Program-made: the position numbers and the translations under genes
Notes under the pieces: generated by a model
Databases searched by the model: none
The model's input: the letters and a program-made list of their open reading frames with translations, nothing else
Told to the model about the DNA's origin: nothing
Origin: Pseudomonadota bacterium
GTDB taxonomy: Bacteria > Desulfobacterota > Desulfobulbia > Desulfobulbales > Desulfurivibrionaceae
Assembly (NCBI GenBank): GCA_018830485.1
Contig: JAHJRQ010000015.1
Coordinates: 496,001 to 560,000, forward strand
DNA length: 64,000 nt
Direction: 5' to 3'
Shown: one piece after another, positions 27,908-39,033 of the stretch
Layout of the letters: the number at the start of each line of letters is the position of its first letter
Numbering within the stretch: the stretch's first letter is position 1

Positions 27908-29611
27908 TTACTGTTCATAGCCATCCTGGTGGCGGGACTTCTTGTCTTCCTTGTTCAGATACATGGCCTGGTCTGCCCGGCGGAGCAGCTCGTCAATGGA
28001 GCAAGGGGCATGATGCTCGTAGCGGCCCACCCCAACACTGAGGGACAGCCGGTATTGCCGGGTTGTCAGCCTGTTGGTTTTTTCGATGTTTTCACTCAAC
28101 CGGTTAAGAATGGTTTCCTGGTTGCCCAGCGCCGAATTGTCGGTGCAGAGGATGACAAATTCGTCCCCGCCCAGGCGGGCGACAACATCCGCCAGCCGGA
28201 AGGTATCACGGAGCAGGGTGGCTGCTTCGATGAGAGCCTGATCGCCCACGGAGTGCCCCAGGGAGTCGTTGATCCATTTCAGGTTGTCGAAATCGACGTA
28301 GATGAGCAGCAGGTCGGTTTTGTCCCGCACGCTGATCTTGATCAGCTTGTCCGCCAGGGTCATGAAGCCGCGGCGGTTGAAAAGGCAGGTGAGTTCATCG
28401 GTCATGGCCGATTCCCGCAGCCGCTCTTCCATCTTCTTGCGTTCGGTGATATCGGCAAAGGCGACCACCGCGCCCAAAATCGTATAATCTTCCACAATCG
28501 GGGTGGAGGTGAAACGGACCGGAAAAGGGGAGCCGTTTTTCCGCCAGAAGGTTTCGGTTCCCTTGCGCATAATGCCGTCCTGGCTGACCGCGCGGATCGG
28601 ACACTCTTTATCCGGGCAGAGGTCTTCTTCCTGTTTGCAGGCGTGGACAATCGTCTGCAGGCTGGAGCCCACCAGCTCATGGGGTTCATAATCCAGCAGA
28701 GCCAGGGCCGCCGGGTTGGCAAAGGTGATGCACCCTTTCGTGTCAAGGCCGAAGATCCCTTCGCCAACGGCGTTGAGAATGCGTTCCTGCTGGCGGCGCA
28801 TCATCTCAAGCTCCCGGGTTGTTGCGATTTTTTCGGTGAGATCCCGCAGGATGGCGATGATGAAGGCATGGGATTCATCCCGGATGGGAAGAAAATGGAT
28901 GGTGACCATCTTGCCGTTGAGCAGGAGGGGCTCGGTTTCGTCGATCACCACCGGAGCTTGGCCAAGGGCGTGCAACAGGGTGTGCAACCGTTCCCGGTGG
29001 GTGCCGGTAAAAAGCTCGGGAAAGCCGGAGGCCAGCAGGTCCTCCTCCCGCAAACCGCATAGGGCAAGGGCCGCGGCGTTGGCATGGAAGATCTTGCCGT
29101 CCAGGGTGAATTCCATCACCCCCTCGGGCATGGAGTTGAAGATACTTTCGTAATGCCGTTTGGAAAAGAGCAGCTCCGAGGTGATATGCCGCTTGTACAG
29201 GTCTTCGCCGCCGAGGATTTTGCCCTTGAGCTCATGGAGGGTGCCATTGTCGATATGCTCGATGACCGTGGCGATATGCGCCTCGGTATTCTTGAACGGC
29301 CCCTTGGCAATGCAGGCATCGGCCCCGAGGTTGAGGATATTGGTTTCATCCTCCAGCACCGTGGCCGAGTAAATGATGATGTGGAGAAGCTTCAGCTCGG
29401 GACGGCTGCGGATCACCTGGCAGAGCTTTTCCCCGTTGATGTTGGGCATGATCAGGTCGGTAAAAACGATGTCCGGCCGTATCTTTTTGAGAACCTCCAG
29501 GGCCGCGAGCCCGTCTTCGGCGGTGATCACCTTGTGGCCCAGCTTTTTCAGGAATTCCACCAGCAATTTCAAGACAACAGGGTGGTTGTCCACCACCAGA
29601 ATCGTTTTCAT
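27908..29611 (-). CDS. Response regulator with two PAS domains and GGDEF (diguanylate cyclase)
   Basis: A 567-residue cytoplasmic signalling protein predicted to make cyclic di-GMP. The N-terminal receiver has phospho-acceptor D52 in VFTDLIMPN. A PAS domain spans about 155-270, and a second, about 280-400, with the cysteine-bearing insert HACKQEEDLCPDKECPIRA. The GGDEF motif is intact (481-485, RLGGDEFVI), and the inhibitory I-site RLAD lies five residues upstream, so product feedback is likely. No EAL domain is present. The partner kinase may be the 30138 gene upstream on the same strand. Confidence 0.9.
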   Translation of the reverse strand: MKTILVVDNHPVVLKLLVEFLKKLGHKVITAEDGLAALEVLKKIRPDIVFTDLIMPNINGEKLCQVIRSRPELKLLHIIIYSATVLEDETNILNLGADACIAKGPFKNTEAHIATVIEHIDNGTLHELKGKILGGEDLYKRHITSELLFSKRHYESIFNSMPEGVMEFTLDGKIFHANAAALALCGLREEDLLASGFPELFTGTHRERLHTLLHALGQAPVVIDETEPLLLNGKMVTIHFLPIRDESHAFIIAILRDLTEKIATTRELEMMRRQQERILNAVGEGIFGLDTKGCITFANPAALALLDYEPHELVGSSLQTIVHACKQEEDLCPDKECPIRAVSQDGIMRKGTETFWRKNGSPFPVRFTSTPIVEDYTILGAVVAFADITERKKMEERLRESAMTDELTCLFNRRGFMTLADKLIKISVRDKTDLLLIYVDFDNLKWINDSLGHSVGDQALIEAATLLRDTFRLADVVARLGGDEFVILCTDNSALGNQETILNRLSENIEKTNRLTTRQYRLSLSVGVGRYEHHAPCSIDELLRRADQAMYLNKEDKKSRHQDGYEQ

Positions 29612-29739
29612 GGCGTTTCGGTATCCGTATCCGTAAGGTTTTTCTGCGGGGAGGCAACGCCTTTTTTATAATGAAAAAACCGCAAAACACAAGAGGGTGA
29701 CTCACCCTGGACACAGAATACAGAGTACTCCGTATTCCG

Positions 29740-30135
29740 TCAATGACCCTGGAGGGCGAGGAGGATGTCCACGCCAACCGCGGCGATGGAGAGGATAAAG
29801 ATAAAGAGGTAGTTGAGGTTCTCCTTGGATTTCATGATGGAGGAGAGCACATAGGCGATGAGCGCCCGGTCTTCGCCGGTGATCTCGTCCTGGGCCTGGA
29901 TCTTTTCCAGCAGCCGGTTGGCGCGGATGGCGGCTTTGCGTTTTTCGGAGATATGGTAGCGGTAGGCGAAAAAGAAGATGTAGCCGATGACCCCGAAGTA
30001 CCAGACCGGTCTGAGGAGGGAGGGGGCAAAGGTGTTGATGATGGTGACAAGCCGGAAGGCCACGGCGGACAACAGGCCGATCACCAGAAACAGATAGATG
30101 ACAATGGGGGGGACGGTTTTCGGTACGGTGGACAT
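29740..30135 (-). CDS. Membrane protein of unknown function
   Basis: Unrecognised 131-residue protein with three predicted helices (about 9-33, 42-58 and 105-127) and a charged cytoplasmic segment between (SEKRKAAIRANRLLEKIQAQ, then DEITGEDRALIAYVLSS). It starts two bases after the stop of the upstream sensor kinase gene, with AAGGAAA as ribosome site, so it is co-transcribed with it. It may be part of the same signalling or transport unit; I assign no function. Confidence 0.7.
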   Translation of the reverse strand: MSTVPKTVPPIVIYLFLVIGLLSAVAFRLVTIINTFAPSLLRPVWYFGVIGYIFFFAYRYHISEKRKAAIRANRLLEKIQAQDEITGEDRALIAYVLSSIMKSKENLNYLFIFILSIAAVGVDILLALQGH

Positions 30136-30137
30136 GA

Positions 30138-31307
30138 CTATTTTTCCTTGTTGCCAGACGGGCGGGAGATGGGGAGGCAGAGGCGAAAGACCGTCCCGTC
30201 CACTGCGGAAGAAGCGAAGTCCACTTTGCCGTTTAGAAAGTTTTCGCCGAAGAGTTTCATGGTGTATGTCCCTGTGCCGCGGCCCACACCCTGTTTGGTG
30301 CTGATGTAGCGCTGGAAGATGCGCAAGCGCACGGCATCGTCTATCTCCCGCCGGTTCCAGACGCAGAAGCAGAGCAAGCCATTCTTTTCCTCAAGCCAGA
30401 GGCGGACGGTGTCGCCGGTCTCGGAGGCTTCGAAGGCGTTGGTAATCATGTTGGAAAGGATGCGGATAAGCAGGGAGCTGTCGGTGCGGATCAATGCATC
30501 CGCATTTTGACGGTCGATGTGCAGGCTCTTGCCTGCGGCGGCGGAGTGCGTGGCGTAAAGGGTCTGCACCTCGGAAAGCAGCTCCGCCAGGGGCACGATG
30601 TGCATGACGGGCCGCAGCTCGGAAAGTTCGGAGTGGAGCAGGGAGCGTTGGATCCTCACCTCGTTGGCCAGCCGGCGGCTCATTTGCCGTATTTGTTTGA
30701 CCAGTTGGAGGTCGTTGCCTTTGCCGCCGCCCCCGTCATGCTTGAGCAGCAAAAGTTCGCTGGCCCCCAGGAGGCCGGAAAGGATGTTGTTGATGTCATG
30801 GAAAAAGGCGCGTTCCAGGGCAGCCCGTTTTTCCTGGATGGTTGCGTCCTGCATGAAAAGCAGCAGGTAGCGGTGGCCGTCGGCGGTTACCGGGCAGGCG
30901 CGGACCAGAAAACAGAGGTCGGTTTCCTCCCCGTTGTGCCGGGCCCGGAGTATGCATTTTTTTTCCATCGGCACATTGGTTTCAAGGCCGGCAACAATGG
31001 CGATGGCCGCGCCGCAGGAGGAGCAGTGCCGTGTGGTGCCGCAGCCATGGGGCTCTTCGTGGGAGTGCACGCACCGGAGCGCTTCGCCGGGCCGCAGGCC
31101 AAGGGTGCTCCGGGCATCGGTGATACCCAGGGAGTCGAGGAGGGAATCATTGACCGCCAGGATCTGCCGGGAGTTGTTGAGCACCGCGAGGACGCCGCCC
31201 ACGGAATGCATCAACCCGTCGATCACCGGGTTGTTGCTGACCCGGGCGATGTCCAGCTCCAATTCTTCCGGGGCGGCCCGTTCTGCCGGGGCGAAGTAGG
31301 TTTCCAT
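30138..31307 (-). CDS. PAS-containing sensor histidine kinase
   Basis: A 389-residue soluble sensor kinase. The N-terminal PAS region (about 25-150) holds a cysteine/histidine-rich segment, CVHSHEEPHGCGTTRHCSSC, a pattern that recurs in PAS kinases of this bacterial group and could bind metal or sense redox. The phospho-acceptor box is the non-standard FFHDINNILSGLLGASELL. The ATPase domain has the N-box NMITNAFEAS and the late glycine-rich VGRGTGTYTMKLFGE, with Thr in place of the usual G-L-G. GAGGAGG precedes the ATG at 31307. It follows bacteriohemerythrin by nine bases, so an oxygen-related signal is plausible. Confidence 0.87.
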   Translation of the reverse strand: METYFAPAERAAPEELELDIARVSNNPVIDGLMHSVGGVLAVLNNSRQILAVNDSLLDSLGITDARSTLGLRPGEALRCVHSHEEPHGCGTTRHCSSCGAAIAIVAGLETNVPMEKKCILRARHNGEETDLCFLVRACPVTADGHRYLLLFMQDATIQEKRAALERAFFHDINNILSGLLGASELLLLKHDGGGGKGNDLQLVKQIRQMSRRLANEVRIQRSLLHSELSELRPVMHIVPLAELLSEVQTLYATHSAAAGKSLHIDRQNADALIRTDSSLLIRILSNMITNAFEASETGDTVRLWLEEKNGLLCFCVWNRREIDDAVRLRIFQRYISTKQGVGRGTGTYTMKLFGENFLNGKVDFASSAVDGTVFRLCLPISRPSGNKEK

Positions 31308-31316
31308 GCGGCCTCC

Positions 31317-31745
31317 TCAGTTGGCTTCGCTTGCTGGTGAATCCGCGGGTTCTTCCTGTTTTTTCCGCGGAGCAATCCGGGAATCCTCGAGCAGGATATG
31401 CTCCAGCACCCAGGCATTCATCAGCCGCTTGAATTTGTAAACCAGCACATCCAGATTGCCGCTGTGCTTCATGATGGCGTTCATCTCGGCGATGATCCCT
31501 TCGTGCAGTTTTTTGTGCTCCTCGTACTGCGGATAGCCAAGCGCGAGCATGTATTCTTCTTCGTGCTGGAAATGGGTTTTCACATAGTCGTAGAGGGCGA
31601 CGATGTACTGCTTGATCCGCGCCAGCTGTTCATTGTTTGCGGCAAGGGAGGCCACATGGTTGGCCAGCTCAATCAGCCGCTGGTGTTCGGCGTCGATCTC
31701 GGCGTTGCCGATGCTGTATTTGGCGCTCCAGACAAATTCGCCCAT
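31317..31745 (-). CDS. Bacteriohemerythrin
   Basis: A 142-residue di-iron oxygen-binding protein. All usual ligands are present: H21, H58, E62, H77, H81, H116 and D121 (patterns H-x3-E, H-x3-H and H-x4-D). It begins MGEFVWSAKYSIGNAEIDAEH, typical of the family. Bacterial hemerythrins bind O2 for transport, storage or sensing. The ATG at 31745 has AGGAGG upstream; the longer frame to 31991 has no family support. The first gene of a probable operon with the PAS kinase and the 29740 membrane protein. C-terminal tail (KKQEEPADSPASEAN) is charged and likely disordered. Confidence 0.94.
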   Translation of the reverse strand: MGEFVWSAKYSIGNAEIDAEHQRLIELANHVASLAANNEQLARIKQYIVALYDYVKTHFQHEEEYMLALGYPQYEEHKKLHEGIIAEMNAIMKHSGNLDVLVYKFKRLMNAWVLEHILLEDSRIAPRKKQEEPADSPASEAN

Positions 31746-31999
31746 GAAGAGAGCCTCCTGCGATGCGTTGAGAGATATGCTCCATTGTATGGCGGCGAGA
31801 CGAGGAAAACAACCAGTAAAATCATGGGGTCGCACGGGCTGGGAGAAGGGCGCGGAACAAGATGCTGTTTGCAATCCCAATCGGTATGTGCTAATTCTTT
31901 TGACTTTCCGGCAGACCCAAACGGATCGTTTTTTTACGAGAAAACAGCACGGTCGATTGAGGCATAAGCAGCCGTCACATCGCCGCGGCAATACAATAA

Positions 32000-34237
<2,238 letters not shown>

Positions 34238-34288
34238 AGTATAATCAGGTAAGGGTTGTTTCAACGAAGCGGACGAAAGGAGGCCACC

Positions 34289-34657
34289 ATGAAAAAAATA
34301 ATGCTGGCAGTGGCTGGCGCGTTGCTCGTTCTTGATGCAGGCTCCGCCCTGGCGGACAAGTCGGCTGTCCGTCTGGAAGCCCCGGCGCATGCGGGTCAAG
34401 GGGAAAAGATCACCATCACCCTTTTTGCCAGACACAGCGCCAATAATTTTTTGCACTACACCGAGCGGCTGAATCTCACCATCAACGGCCAGGAGGCTGC
34501 CAGTTGGGAGTTCGGCGCGTTCAATCTTCCGGATTCGGCCGAGTTCAGCCGGACCTTTGAATATGTGGTGACCGGGCCAACCACCCTGGAATCTGCCGCA
34601 GTCTGTAATGTCCATGGCAGCGCCAACACGGCAACGGCGACCATCGGCCTGCGATAG
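34289..34657 (+). CDS. Secreted superoxide-reductase-like (desulfoferrodoxin domain) protein
   Basis: A 122-residue protein with a cleavable signal peptide (about 1-22, ending SALA). The SOR iron-centre ligands are all present with near-standard spacing: H34, H49, H55, C106 and H109 (H-x5-H and C-x2-H as in P. furiosus SOR). Segments ARHSANNFLHYTERL and CNVHGSANT match SOR signatures. The usual Lys near the first His (E-K-H) is replaced (E-A-P-A-H), and the first spacing is shorter, so it is a divergent member. It would reduce superoxide in the periplasm; the electron donor is unknown. AAAGGAGG precedes the ATG at 34289. Activity is inferred. Confidence 0.72.
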   Translation: MKKIMLAVAGALLVLDAGSALADKSAVRLEAPAHAGQGEKITITLFARHSANNFLHYTERLNLTINGQEAASWEFGAFNLPDSAEFSRTFEYVVTGPTTLESAAVCNVHGSANTATATIGLR

Positions 34658-34696
34658 TTTCCTGCCGGCTTTCAATAGTGCAAAAAGGGTGACGGT

Positions 34697-34882
34697 ATGC
34701 GGATCGGCGGAATCTCCCTGGTGCAGCTTCTCGGGATCATCAACTTCATGCTGATCCTGTTTCAGCTTTCTTCCGGCCTCCGGTGGATACAGGTGAAAAC
34801 CGGCACCCACCGCAAAACGGGCCTCGCCCTTGTTATCTGCGCGAGCCTGCATGCATTGCTGGCGACGGTGACCGGCAGTTGA
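34697..34882 (+). CDS. Small two-helix membrane protein downstream of the SOR-like gene
   Basis: Unrecognised 61-residue protein. Helix 1 is at about 7-28 (SLVQLLGIINFMLILFQLSS) and helix 2 at about 41-58. HRKTGLALVICASLHALLA resembles a heme-binding transmembrane helix of cytochrome b561 / ferric-reductase-like proteins, with His near each end. It starts 39 bases after the SOR-like gene. It could anchor or reduce the SOR-like protein, but that is only a guess. Confidence 0.6.
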   Translation: MRIGGISLVQLLGIINFMLILFQLSSGLRWIQVKTGTHRKTGLALVICASLHALLATVTGS

Positions 34883-34947
34883 AAAATTAGGTCGCCGCGC
34901 ATCTTCGGTTCGCTGTTTCCATTTTCCCTGAAAAAGAGGCAACGGAT

Positions 34948-37580
34948 CTACTTGTCCCGGCCGGGTCCCGTGTCCAGCACCTCGCGCACCAGACCGGCCA
35001 GTTCCTTTTCCTGGAAGGGCTTGAGCAAGAAGGCGCGGATGCCCAGTTCCCTGGCGCTCTCGGCGTTGATCTGCTCGTTGTAACCGGTGCAGAGGATGAT
35101 GGGCAACCCCGGCCTCTCCGCCAGTAATTTCTCGGCCAGCTCCTTGCCGGTGAGACGCGGCATGGACATGTCGGTGATCACCAGATCCACTTCCTGCCGG
35201 TTGGCGCAAAACCACGCATAGGCGGCGGTGCTGTCCGTCAGGCCGGTAACCCTGTAGCCGTACTGGGTGAGAAACATTTCGAGGAGCTGGGTGAGTTCCT
35301 GCTCATCATCCACCACCAGAATGCGCTCGTTTCCGCCCCGGATCTCTTTTTTTTCCAAAACCGCCACCGGTTCGGCCTGAAGCTCTTTCTGCAGGGGCAG
35401 ATAGATGCTGAAGGTGGTGCCAAGTCCCGTGGTGCTGACCACCCGGATATGGCCGCCGTGCCCTTCGACAATGCCGTGGGTCACCGCCAGGCCGAGGCCG
35501 GTGCCCTTGCCCGTTTCCTTGGTGGTGAAATAGGGTTCAAAGATCCGCTCCAGGATTGCGGTGTCCATGCCGCAGCCGGTGTCGCTGACTACGAGCTGCA
35601 GATAGTCGCCGGCGGGCAGCGGCGGGGAAATATCCGCCGCCTCTGTTTCGGCAAGAGAAACCGTCAGGGTGCCGCCCTTTTCCTGCATGGCGTGGTAGGC
35701 ATTGGTGCAGAGGTTCATGACCACCTGGTGGATTTGGGTGGGATCGGCCATTACGGCGCCGCAGCGCGGGAGATGCTGGACGATTCCGATATTGGCCGGC
35801 AGGGAGGCGCGCAGCAGCTTCAGGGCTTCCTTGATAATCAGATGGATCTCGACCGGTTGCTTCTCCTGTTCGCTCTGCCTGCTGAAGGTGAGGATCTGCT
35901 GGACCAGTTTCTGGGCCCGCTGGCCGGCGATGAACACCTCGCCAAGGAAGGAGCGGCAGGTGGCGTCCGAGGTTAGCCGCTGCATGGCCAGTTGGGTGTA
36001 GCCGAGGATGGCGGTGAGGATGTTGTTGAAATCATGGGCAATGCCGCCGGCCAGGGTGCCGATGGCCCGCATCTTCTGGGCCTGCCGCAGCTCAGCCTCC
36101 GCGCGCTTGCGTTCCGCCATCTCGCGGGTCAGGGCGGTGTTGGCCTCGGCCAGCTCCCGGGTGCGCTCGACGACCCGTTGTTCCAGCAGATCGTGCGCCT
36201 CCCGCAGGGCGGTTTCGGCATTTTTTCGTTCGGTGATGTCGGTGAAAATGCAGACAATGCCGAGGAGAGTCCCGCTCTCTTCGGCAAGGGGGGTTGCCGA
36301 AAAAAGGACCGGAACGTGCGCCCCGTCCTTGGTGAGGAGCCGGTGCTCTGCCTTGCTGATTTCGTCCCCCTCGCTTCCGCAGCGGGAGAGGTTCATTGCA
36401 ATATCCGCGGGATGTGTAAAGAAGGATGCAATATTTTTTTGCACCAGATCTGCTTCCCGATAGCCAAGCAGCCGGCAGAGCGCCTGGTTTGCCTTGCTGA
36501 TCGTGCCGTCGGCCGTGGTAACCAGCAGGCCGTCGCTCATGGAGGCCAGGATATTATCCACATAGGTTTTGGCGGCGGTGAGCTCCTGATTGCTCCTGAA
36601 CAGCGAGGTGTTGAGGGTGAGTATCCGGGTGAGCAACTGGCCAAAGCTGAAGTAGAGGACCAGGCTGGAGCTGAGCAGAAGAAGCAGGGCGAGCAGGACA
36701 ACCTTGATGATGAAATTCTGGCCTCGGCCAGCTCCTCGCTGATGTCCAGGGCGACCAGGATCTTGGCAATGGGTTCTTTTTGGAAATTTTTCAGTTCGAT
36801 ATTGGAGAAGAGGAGGTATGTCTTGCCGTCGACGGTGTAGCGGCGGGTATCGTCCTGCTCCAGAAGAACCGTTGCGCCAATTTTTTCGAAAATGGAATTT
36901 TGTTTGGGCAGGAAGGTATATTCCCCCTCCTCGATCTTTTGGCCACCAAGCAGGGTCGCCTGTTGCCAACTCTCCGATTTGACGGCAACGGCGATTTCCG
37001 GGCTGATGCGCTGCTGGAGCAGCGCGATGAGCTGCTCAGGGCTGAGGCCGAACTCCAGGGCGCCGAGGTACTGATTCTCTTTGAATACCGGCTGGACCAC
37101 CCGGTAAAAAAGCCCTCTTTTCCCCACCTCATAGCCGACGCGCTGCTTGTGGCTGCTGTTCACCTCGCGGACAATGGGACGGATCTCGGCCAGCGGGTCG
37201 CCGTGGAGTTCCGGCAGGTGCATGCGCAAAAACGAGGAGCTGTCCGGCAGGTGGAAGTGCATGAGGGCGAAGTAGGGGTTTTCTCCCGTGATCGCCTTGT
37301 AAAAGGGCAGGGTTGCCCGATAGAGGGCCTCCCGGTCGCGCCTGGCAAAGGCGTCGATCACGTCGTGTTTGGTGGTGGCAAGGCTGACGATCCGCGACTT
37401 GTAGGCGCCAAAGACCTGTTCCTGCATGTTTTCCGCCAGAAACGTGGCGGTTTCCCTCTTGGTTTGGATCGCGCCTGCAAGGTGTCCATTTCGCTGCTGA
37501 ATGGACATGAAAACGAAGACCGAGGTCAGGGCGGCGATGGTGAGCATCACCGAGAGGATGGCTTTGGCGCGGATACCCAT
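34948..37580 (-). pseudogene. Hybrid sensor kinase broken by a single frameshift
   Basis: Two overlapping frames make one kinase. Frame 1 (37580 to about 36720) holds an N-terminal helix and a periplasmic double-Cache-like sensor domain ending KILVALDISEELAEA. Frame 2 (about 36720 to 34948) continues with a helix (FIIKVVLLALLLLLSSSL), PAS, HisKA (GIAHDFNNILTAILGYTQ), ATPase (SDTGCGMD, GKGTGLGLAV) and a C-terminal receiver (ITDMSMPR). The switch falls at about 36715-36730, where one base is missing relative to a continuous frame. No slippery heptamer is present, so programmed frameshifting is unlikely; a mutation or sequencing error is more likely. Restored length is about 877 residues. It lies 13 bases downstream of the porin gene. 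Confidence 0.85.
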
Positions 37581-37593
37581 TACGGATCACCTG

Positions 37594-38904
37594 TTAAAAC
37601 ATCCGGAACAGTTGCACCGAAACGCGGTCGTCGTAACTTTCGAGGAGGATATTGGGCGCGGCATTGTCCGCCAGGGAAGGAGCCTCGTTCTTCCGGATTT
37701 CATAGTTGAACATCAGCCTGGTCTTGGGGTTGAAATAGTAATGGGTGCCCAGGGTGAGGGTGGTGAACCGCCGCTCGTTGCTGCTGAGCTCGGTGCCGCG
37801 GTCCAAGCGGTCGTAGCGCACATCGAACCACCAGCCGGGCAGCACCTGATAGCCGAGGTCGATGTACCAGCCACAACCATCTTCTTCCGGGAGCAGATTG
37901 TAGGAGGAAACCTGGTTGCCCGCATTGCTCAGGGCGCCGGGGACGCCGCCGGAGTCGGTGCTGTTGGGAATCATACCCTCGGCCTTGACCAGCTCCACGG
38001 TGGCGCGGAGGTTCCCCTGCCGGTATGCACCGCCGGCCCCGAGCCGGGAGCGGTTGAAATCCTGCTCGGACTGCAGATTGCCGGCCTTGATGGTCCGTTC
38101 GCCGTCCTGCAGCCAGGCGAAGAGCTTCAGCCCCTCCTGCTGCATGCCCTTGCCGGAAAAGATATACTCGGAGGACCAGTAGAGGTGGATATCCTGCCCG
38201 GGGCTGCCGCCGCCGGTGGAGATGCCGCGGCCGTTGCCGAGCATGGCCGCGTAGGAGTGTTCCCAGGCATCCGTGCGAAAGGAGTCGAAGAGCATGACGC
38301 CCATATCCCTGAAGGTGCTGCTGGCTCCGGGTATATTCGCGTCGAGGGGGTTCCCGCCGTCGTTGTCGTAAAAACGCTCCTGGAGCAGCTGGCTGCCCAT
38401 GTTGCTTAAATTCACATAGGGGCCGGGGGCATTGAACTGGAGCCCCTCTTCGGCGCCGGGGTACTTGAACATGCCCAGGCGGAACCGGGCGTGGGGAATG
38501 ACGTTTGCGGTGAGGCTGGCATCAAGCAGCCGCATCCGGTCTTCGGAGTCGATCCGGGTGACGTCATTGTCGCCGGCCAGGGCCATGACCCGATAGTTGA
38601 AACGGGGGTCGGGCAGGGCACCGCGCACGCCGACCCGGATCTTGCGCAGGGTGAGCTGGGAGGAGGAGGCCAACCGGGGGCCGATCTGGTTATACACCGC
38701 CTTCTGATCGAGCCATGGTCCCGTCGGAACCCGGGTATCGTCGGTATACTGGTAGTCGGCAGTCACATCGCCGTAGAACCGGGCCAGCGGGGCGTTGCCC
38801 GGTTCTGTCCCCTGCAGCATCAGCCAGTTCACGGCGTGGGCCGGTTCGGGCAGGGAAAAGGCGAAAACGCCAACCAACAGAGCGCCGCGTAGGGTTCTTC
38901 GCAT
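37594..38904 (-). CDS. Outer-membrane porin (OprO/OprP-like beta barrel)
   Basis: A 436-residue predicted outer-membrane beta barrel. The signal peptide covers about residues 1-24 (FAFSLPEPAHA). It shows alternating strands with FNYRVMALAGDN, RFRLGMFKYPGAEEG and a C-terminus ending in phenylalanine (VSVQLFRMF), needed for barrel assembly. The pattern resembles phosphate-selective porins O/P; the solute is unknown. AAGGAGACAGG precedes the ATG at 38904. The sensor kinase gene follows by 13 bases, suggesting that the porin and a sensor of the same solute were once co-regulated. Confidence 0.85.
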   Translation of the reverse strand: MRRTLRGALLVGVFAFSLPEPAHAVNWLMLQGTEPGNAPLARFYGDVTADYQYTDDTRVPTGPWLDQKAVYNQIGPRLASSSQLTLRKIRVGVRGALPDPRFNYRVMALAGDNDVTRIDSEDRMRLLDASLTANVIPHARFRLGMFKYPGAEEGLQFNAPGPYVNLSNMGSQLLQERFYDNDGGNPLDANIPGASSTFRDMGVMLFDSFRTDAWEHSYAAMLGNGRGISTGGGSPGQDIHLYWSSEYIFSGKGMQQEGLKLFAWLQDGERTIKAGNLQSEQDFNRSRLGAGGAYRQGNLRATVELVKAEGMIPNSTDSGGVPGALSNAGNQVSSYNLLPEEDGCGWYIDLGYQVLPGWWFDVRYDRLDRGTELSSNERRFTTLTLGTHYYFNPKTRLMFNYEIRKNEAPSLADNAAPNILLESYDDRVSVQLFRMF

Positions 38905-39033
38905 CCTGTCTCCTTATGAAGGAATGTGTTTTGCTTGCCGATACACTCATGTTAGCAGCAAGCAAAAATATTCGTCAAGCAAAGGAGGGGAGCTGGGTGA
39001 ACTTTGTAGGCTTGGGCGCGGAATAATCCCGGT

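Noticed and set aside
36537-36969. Programmed -1 ribosomal frameshift in the hybrid kinase
   Set aside because: No X-XXY-YYZ slippery heptamer or downstream pseudoknot was seen at the junction; a mutation or sequencing error is simpler.
34948-37580. Two separate kinase genes instead of one broken gene
   Set aside because: The N-terminal half lacks a transmitter and the C-terminal half lacks a start with ribosome site; the domains complete each other in order.
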